64,000 bases of DNA from Aquimarina longa SW024 (lineage in GTDB: Bacteria > Bacteroidota > Bacteroidia > Flavobacteriales > Flavobacteriaceae), in NCBI RefSeq assembly GCF_001401755.1, contig NZ_AVQK01000010.1:248001-312000 (forward strand), in the 5' to 3' direction. The notes below the pieces were generated by a model, which did no database searches, was not told the origin of the DNA, and worked only from the letters and a program-made list of their open reading frames with translations. The translations under genes were made by a program, and so were the position numbers. Below, one piece after another: positions 63,401 to 64,000 of this stretch (positions are counted from its first letter, which is position 1; the number at the start of each line of letters is the position of its first letter).

Positions 63401-64000
63401 AGGGAATCCTTATCAGCGATAAAAATATAATTACTTTGATAAATGATCCATCAAGTAAGATTGCAATGAATGATTCAGATCGAGTACTTCAATGGTCTAA
63501 TTATGCATTCGATGGATCAACATATGAGATTTTTGGGAGTCTTTTAAGTGGAGCATCTCTTTATTTGATAGATAGTTCAACGGCTTCAGACGCTAGAGCT
63601 TTATCTAAAGTTATACATAAAAATGAGTTGAGTATCGTCTTTATTACAACGGCATTGTTTAATTCATTAGCAACCTGTGATTTATCTTTAGTATCAAGTT
63701 TGAGACTTTTGTTGTTTGGAGGAGAAAAGGTTTCTGTACCTCCTGTTCGAAAGATGCTATTAGCTTTAGGACCTAATAAGATACTTCATGTTTATGGACC
63801 TACAGAGACAACAGTATATGCTACCTATCACGAAATTTATGAGATACCAGATAATTCAGAAACTATTCCAATAGGTAAACCACTTACTAATACAAATCTT
63901 TATGTTTTAAATTCTAAACAAGAATTATCACCTATTGGAGTTATTGGAGAGTTATATATTGGAGGAGCAGGAGTATCCAAAGGGTATTTAAATCAAGTAG
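51496..64000 (+). CDS. Hybrid PKS-NRPS megasynthase, mycosubtilin/iturin-like order, incomplete at 3' end
   Basis: From the ATG at 51496 (2 bases after the aminotransferase stop) the frame is open to the window end, at least 4168 residues. I checked the phase at 53.6, 57.3, 61.6 and 63.9 kb and it is constant. Order: FAAL, ACP, KS, AT, ACP, long linker with coiled coil (FAEQNRILAQQNQILSEYL), GSA-type aminotransferase, C, A, PCP, C, A (cut). This predicts activation of a fatty acid, one malonyl extension, beta-amination, then condensation with at least two amino acids. Unlike iturin synthetase, the AT is in cis. No epimerase, methyltransferase or release domain is visible yet. Confidence 0.93.
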   Translation, partial: MSLIKSAIPEDINSGKTLVTILNDHISQAPDKVIYRFLAKGEEESDSRTYQDLYDNAKRIALHILEYVKPGDRVLLLYPSGLDFTDAFFGCLLAGVIAVPAFPPQGKRRIGRLENIIADCEANLILTTDVIYVKSYKWFDNEDFENIKWVQTDILPDGIDKDLPVVFPSDTAFLQYTSGSTGDPKGVMVTHTNIIHNSKLICNCYRHNPETIIVSWLPIYHDMGLIGNILQAVYVGCETIIMPPTAFIQKPIRWLRTISNYKGTTSGAPNFAYDLCVQQIKEEDLNNLELSSWSVVFNGSEPIRPETMDSFEATFKPFGLKTTYLSPCYGMAETTLIISTKDFNAIPVTLFLNKENFHSGKVVISKNDCNESDMIRCMSSGQVLEDMNAIIVNPNTKKVCDKDEIGEIWVSGKSITKGYWQREKLTKEVFKAQIVDSNQQEDTYLRTGDMGFINNKELYITGRLKELMIINGVNHFPQDIERVVQKSHTDLQNNAGVAFSAEIKGKEQLVIVQEIKRTSMRRYDFDRIIKSICDSVFEQHELSIYAIILVKPGRVGKTSSGKIKRLATKLLYESNAIDGILEQWVEGKNINSPSENLQEDKLLKVAELANNDLEKWLQEAIAAELNVSISKINVSTSFSELGMSSLQSIRLTGKLSDYLDTEITPTIIYSYSNIKDLATYLLSNEGSDLISGFEDKKILHSEPIAVIGMSCRFPGAQDLETFWENLKSGVDAITEVPMNRWKIDDFFSSNEEIDGNKMNTRWGGFIDTIDEFDASFFGISPREAKLMDPQQRILLELTHELLERSGYPTKELKGSKTGIYIGVLQSDYAALLKNYPKDMYSGTGAALSIVSNRLSYYYDFKGPSISIDTACSSSLVSVHMAIKGIRSGECTMAIAGGVNLIVTPESTIALSQSKMMAVDGRCKTFDNSANGYVRSEGAGLILLKPLSKAIKDKDDIIGVIKGSAINQDGKSNGLTAPNGLAQQEVIQSALQSAGLHSKDIDYVESHGTGTSLGDPIEINALDAVFKKNRDIDTPLIVGSVKANIGHLEAAAGIGGLIKTLLCLQHSAIPKQLHYNTPNKYINWEKLNISIPKDLLLWNQKKNHIRRAGVSSFGFGGTNAHIVLEEAPFHKTEISKNPISSKKITITTISAKGEKALKSQVVSIIDYIKNTPEITINDLSYSLSVTRDHFENRLGVVSETKEELVQKLNEAVVSFQKKKSLKTAFLFTGQGAQYTGMGEELYAAEPVFKNTLDLCTELLKPYLDENLITVLFAQKGSEKAKLIDHTQYTQPALFAIEYSLYQLWIHWGVIPSVVMGHSVGELVAACVAGVFSLEEGLRLVASRGRLMQGLSQAGVMISVQSSKEYISELLKDYKEKITIAAINTPDQIVLSGEKEAIEKITSIFSSQEIKWKRLNVSHAFHSPLMKPMLSDFKAIADTIQFQSPKYPLISNLTGMVAGKEISTSQYWVDHISAPVDFLSGIQSLEKLECDVYLEVGPHPVLITMGNQCLSEQKADKAIWLPSFRKDKKQHLQLLESLSEWYTEGGDVQWNSFYSNSDVKKINCPTYAFQRKRFWIEENKTTISQTSHTSSNSNNQDISVTMVFKDIENFLKKTISATLQMDIKEIELDRPLLQYGADSFSLMEIINKIRKEYKVKLPIRKMFEDLTDLRAIIKYIIQETKQIQTISESDDQLQAVEVFNTNTSCKISGASNKDIVDEIHLNIGKEDISKSIEEDAKTPIKEVIKDTKLDRSIGLTIIRDQFAEQNRILAQQNQILSEYLNTSSTTKIDDELDIKKTPIQVSETINAFDSEKKKITPKQKINLPGSFGSKSFYFQKLPKNQEEQLPQLIESYTDKTKKSKSFAVKNKAVLADYRSTYKFNISTKEMVYPIVCEHALGSKFTDIDGNEYIDIVMGFGSCIFGHQPDFIAKAILEQHNQGMIIGPMNKMSGEIAELVSELTGAERVCLTNTGTEAVSFALRIARAVTRKNKIVVFSASFHGHGEITLGVQGSEENVVESLSSGVTENMVKDLIILNYSDDNIIEQIKTHKDDLAGILVEPVRSRFPDFQPKELLHQLSQLSKELDIPLIFDEMVTGFRIMPGGAQEYFDIKVDIAIYGKIAGGGMPIGIVAGSSKYLDAVDGGSWQFGDDSYPEIDKSFVAGTFTRHPLTMAASRAVLNQIKKDGKEAYLDLNNRTASLMGRLNDYFEKESLPIMMVYFGSLFSFRYKANFELLAFHLVQRGIYVWESNNLFLSFAHSDDDIEALYKGITECAKLVYTSSNISQEEKVKDITNSNDNVQESQISMTKLTLTQKKFNLLQEIDPERSLAYTQSFSLQMKGKIYASLLKMAIHNLIDTHSILRTRVSKDGEHLVFDPPINLPLEEIDFSADSLEEQEEKYEALVHQNLVTAFSFINGPFVRLQLIKFSSEKRTLIVTMHHIIADGWSCALFIQGIIDNYNSLFQGKKLNSLQSVDFRQYTVWLENNLNSNEWKIHEDYFINKFSKKSFYITLPFDNNLSKYSNTSNSVSLRIVKEDVLRYRKWSGQQNLTLFMTFLSAFELLLCKICQKNELIIGMPSGGRTMPDIEEAIGDFSHFMPFLASYNSKDSLFKYLKDLKSRIYEAYEHQEYPYANFMELLQKETDIRYDNFVNVIFNFDVSIANTDMEGLDLQITHNKPVYSDFDLIFNAIEESGDLVLTLDYRESFLSNELAKDILDSYQFILNQVIENKGGTIEDIQLLSKDKKEQQLQVFNETKVVIPEDKTIINLFEEQVLRTPDNIAVVFGKKELTYKELDKKSNQVAHYLIKKGIKSEDLVGICVDRSLDMIIAVFGVLKAGGTYVPIDTEYPENRIHYIIEDCTTTFFITDHAHEFLVTGYKKMKVITIDNNWKAIGKQPTKKVDTIINPDQSVYVIYTSGSTGRPKGVVINHKSLLNMALCWKSSYELDTTTCLLQMASFSFDVFSGDLCRSLLFGGKMVLCPSDIKLDPVRLYNLILEKSVSILEGTPGLVIPLMDYIYEENLDYAWIKLLILGSDICKINDFKRVYTRFGHAIRIINSYGTTETTIDSSYFETDNVDNLDDLVNVPIGKPLWNSSFYILNTSESLLPIGVVGELCIGGLGVARGYINQPELTAKKFIANPFKAGERMYKTGDLARWLPDGNLEFIGRKDDQVKIRGYRIELGEIENVLSSLSGVTQCCVLAKEGVNGTKRLVGYVVLESTLDKESIQEELKLSLPDYMIPMIWIALDVMPLTSNGKLDKKGLPDPDSSELSSKEYVAPRNEIEFLLVTIWQKLLRIEQVGIHDDFFELGGHSLLATRLVSIIRKELAIEVSIREVFTHITISALGEHLLAQSKGELLPSIVASDRPSRIPLSFSQERLWFLDKLQGSTDYHIPIVLRLEGSLDVSILEQTLQGIVSRHEVLRSLLLSEEGVGYQEIVSAENWSLDHSVIADEIVVESSLNSYLTKPFDLSSDYKLRACLYDLGDGKYILASVFHHIASDGWSGGVLVNEFMKLYSALTLDRTAVLPELSLQYSDYAIWQRKYLGGTVLENQLLYWEEKLQGVSTLLLPTDYVRPSVHRTEGASISFVLDKTLSASLESLCKSEGVTMFMFLLSAFKVLLSRYSGQDDICVGTPIANRTQLELEGMIGFFVNTLALRSDLSGDQSFRDLLTMVKQTTLEGYDNQLAPFEKVVDRVVAKRDMSMSPLFQVLFVLQNTPDASQKLNLEGITISNYDFDTITSQFDLMLSVFEDDNNISMDMSYCTALFDKKTINRMLIHYQELLKSIVSNITQPIDRLSMIPAQEEHQLLNIFNDTTFVYPKDKTIIDLFKEQVRKTPEAIAVVYKDKKLSYKKLDDRSNQLAHYLKSVGIVKNSQIAILFNRSFDMIISILGILKSGCTYVPLDPLLPPNRLSYILEDAGVNLLLYSEESLLSNLSVSGCTFLNIGESHNYEVSEILYEREPDSVAYVMYTSGTTGFPKGILISDKNIITLINDPSSKIAMNDSDRVLQWSNYAFDGSTYEIFGSLLSGASLYLIDSSTASDARALSKVIHKNELSIVFITTALFNSLATCDLSLVSSLRLLLFGGEKVSVPPVRKMLLALGPNKILHVYGPTETTVYATYHEIYEIPDNSETIPIGKPLTNTNLYVLNSKQELSPIGVIGELYIGGAGVSKGYLNQV
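51540..53230 (+). other. Domain: fatty acyl-AMP ligase (FAAL)
   Basis: At residues about 16-578 it has the adenylating motif YTSGSTGDPKGVMVTH (from residue 176), SWLPIYHDMGLIG and SPCYGMAETTL. These, with the position before an ACP, mark FAAL rather than acyl-CoA synthetase. It loads a free fatty acid onto ACP1. Confidence 0.9.
53320..53545 (+). other. Domain: acyl carrier protein 1
   Basis: The phosphopantetheine motif FSELGMSSLQSIRL has modified Ser645. The usual Asp before the serine is replaced by Ser (MSSL), which is seen in FAAL-partner ACPs. Confidence 0.82.
53599..54880 (+). other. Domain: beta-ketoacyl synthase (KS)
   Basis: At residues 702-1128 the catalytic triad is complete: Cys871 in DTACSSSL, His1006 in ESHGTGTSLGDP and His1046 in ANIGHLEAAAG. 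It ends GTNAHIVLEEAP. It joins the fatty acyl chain to malonyl-ACP2. Confidence 0.95.
55160..56060 (+). other. Domain: acyltransferase (AT), malonyl-specific
   Basis: It has FLFTGQGAQYTGMG, nucleophile Ser1317 in GHSVGE and the specificity motif HAFH (residues 1417-1420), which indicates malonyl-CoA. Iturin-family synthetases lack this domain and use a trans AT. Confidence 0.93.
56300..56525 (+). other. Domain: acyl carrier protein 2
   Basis: The motif LLQYGADSFSLMEI has modified Ser1637. It carries the beta-keto chain to the downstream aminotransferase. Confidence 0.88.
57080..58310 (+). other. Domain: GSA-type aminotransferase (AMT)
   Basis: At residues about 1862-2272 it has ELTGAERVCLTNTGTEAV, SFHGHGE, the PLP-binding Asp segment LIFDEMVTGFR and Lys2115 in IYGKIAGGGMPIG. 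As in MycA/ItuA it would convert the ACP-bound beta-keto group to a beta-amine. Confidence 0.92.
58400..59690 (+). other. Domain: condensation 1
   Basis: The active motif HHIIADGWS begins at residue 2433. The domain links the beta-amino acyl chain to the first amino acid through the chain's beta-amine. Confidence 0.9.
59760..61260 (+). other. Domain: adenylation 1, code resembles ornithine/diaminobutyrate
   Basis: The core motif YTSGSTGRPKG is at residue 2906 and GKLDKKGLPDPD ends the domain. Hand alignment to GrsA gives the specificity residues D-V-G-E-L-L-S-I-D. From memory, ornithine is DVGEIGSID and polymyxin-type Dab is DVGEISSID; seven of nine positions agree with each. Confidence 0.75.
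61300..61515 (+). other. Domain: peptidyl carrier protein 1
   Basis: The motif DDFFELGGHSLLATRL has modified Ser3304 and is the canonical PCP signature. Confidence 0.95.
61570..62870 (+). other. Domain: condensation 2 (LCL type by opening motif)
   Basis: It opens PLSFSQERLWFLDKLQG and has HHIASDGWSGG from residue 3486. The motif set is that of LCL domains, which fits the absence of an epimerase before it. Confidence 0.88.
62930..64000 (+). other. Domain: adenylation 2, code resembles isoleucine (cut by window end)
   Basis: The core motif YTSGTTGFPKG is at residue 3960 and the domain runs off the edge after GELYIGGAGVSKGYLNQV. Hand alignment gives D-G-Y-F-L-G-V-V-Y; the recalled bacitracin Ile code is DGFFLGVVY, eight of nine positions. 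Confidence 0.75.

Larger units (their letters stand above)
44711..64000 (+). other. Biosynthetic gene cluster for a predicted beta-amino fatty acid lipopeptide (open at right edge)
   Basis: Six plus-strand genes run in one direction: a small unknown protein, type II thioesterase, CmlA-like hydroxylase, SyrD-type exporter, diaminobutyrate-type aminotransferase and a giant PKS-NRPS. The class is inferred from the module order. No PPTase, release thioesterase domain or siderophore uptake gene is visible here; further modules must lie beyond 64000. Confidence 0.85.

Overview
The window is AT-rich DNA of a marine-type Bacteroidota, most likely family Flavobacteriaceae. This rests on FecI/FecR/SusC-like signalling operons, DUF4249 and HmuY-type lipoproteins, Bacteroides-style mob/tra genes and IntDOT-like integrase motifs. 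The genus cannot be read from the sequence; Aquimarina, Kordia and Tenacibaculum are all plausible.

Layout. (1) 1-9.0 kb: host genes. An S41 peptidase-like gene runs off the left edge. Two secreted-protein genes follow, divergent from an ECF sigma / anti-sigma / STN-TonB receptor / DUF4249 lipoprotein operon, and then a DUF4298 gene. (2) 9.0-14.35 kb: a scrap yard. It has a possible decayed integron-like array (META-domain fragment, alpha/beta hydrolase, broken tyrosine recombinase carrying a 100-bp insertion), an IS200-type element with a dead transposase that truncates a HmuY-like haem-binding lipoprotein, a haem oxygenase gene with a 16-bp perfect inverted repeat over its start codon, an intact IS5-family element and an IS630 remnant. 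(3) 14.35-39.8 kb: an integrative and conjugative element (ICE) of the CTnDOT type. It carries mobABC, parA, two DUF3408 genes, traE-F-G-I-J-K-L-M-N-O-Q, a DUF1016 nuclease, a PRTRC gene set without ParB, a string of small conserved genes, two HTH proteins and a tyrosine integrase. (4) 40-43 kb: a small block (lipoprotein, DUF2158, Hsp20) flanked by two copies of a structured repeat, then a degenerate IS3. (5) 43-64 kb: a biosynthetic locus. A GNAT enzyme and a membrane-bound AraC regulator sit on one strand. On the other are a small protein, type II thioesterase, CmlA-like di-iron beta-hydroxylase, SyrD-type cyclic-peptide ABC exporter, diaminobutyrate-type aminotransferase and a giant PKS-NRPS open to the window edge.

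How the cluster should work. The visible order of the megasynthase is FAAL-ACP-KS-AT-ACP-aminotransferase-C-A-PCP-C-A. This is the logic of iturin/mycosubtilin synthetases: a fatty acid is activated as acyl-AMP, extended once with malonate, converted to a beta-amino acyl chain and condensed with amino acids. Hand-read codes of the two adenylation domains resemble ornithine/diaminobutyrate and isoleucine codes. The neighbouring aminotransferase could supply diaminobutyrate, the CmlA-like enzyme could beta-hydroxylate a carrier-bound amino acid, and the ABC protein would export the product. The product is therefore predicted to be a beta-amino fatty acid lipopeptide, possibly cyclic, which I regard as the most interesting system in the window.
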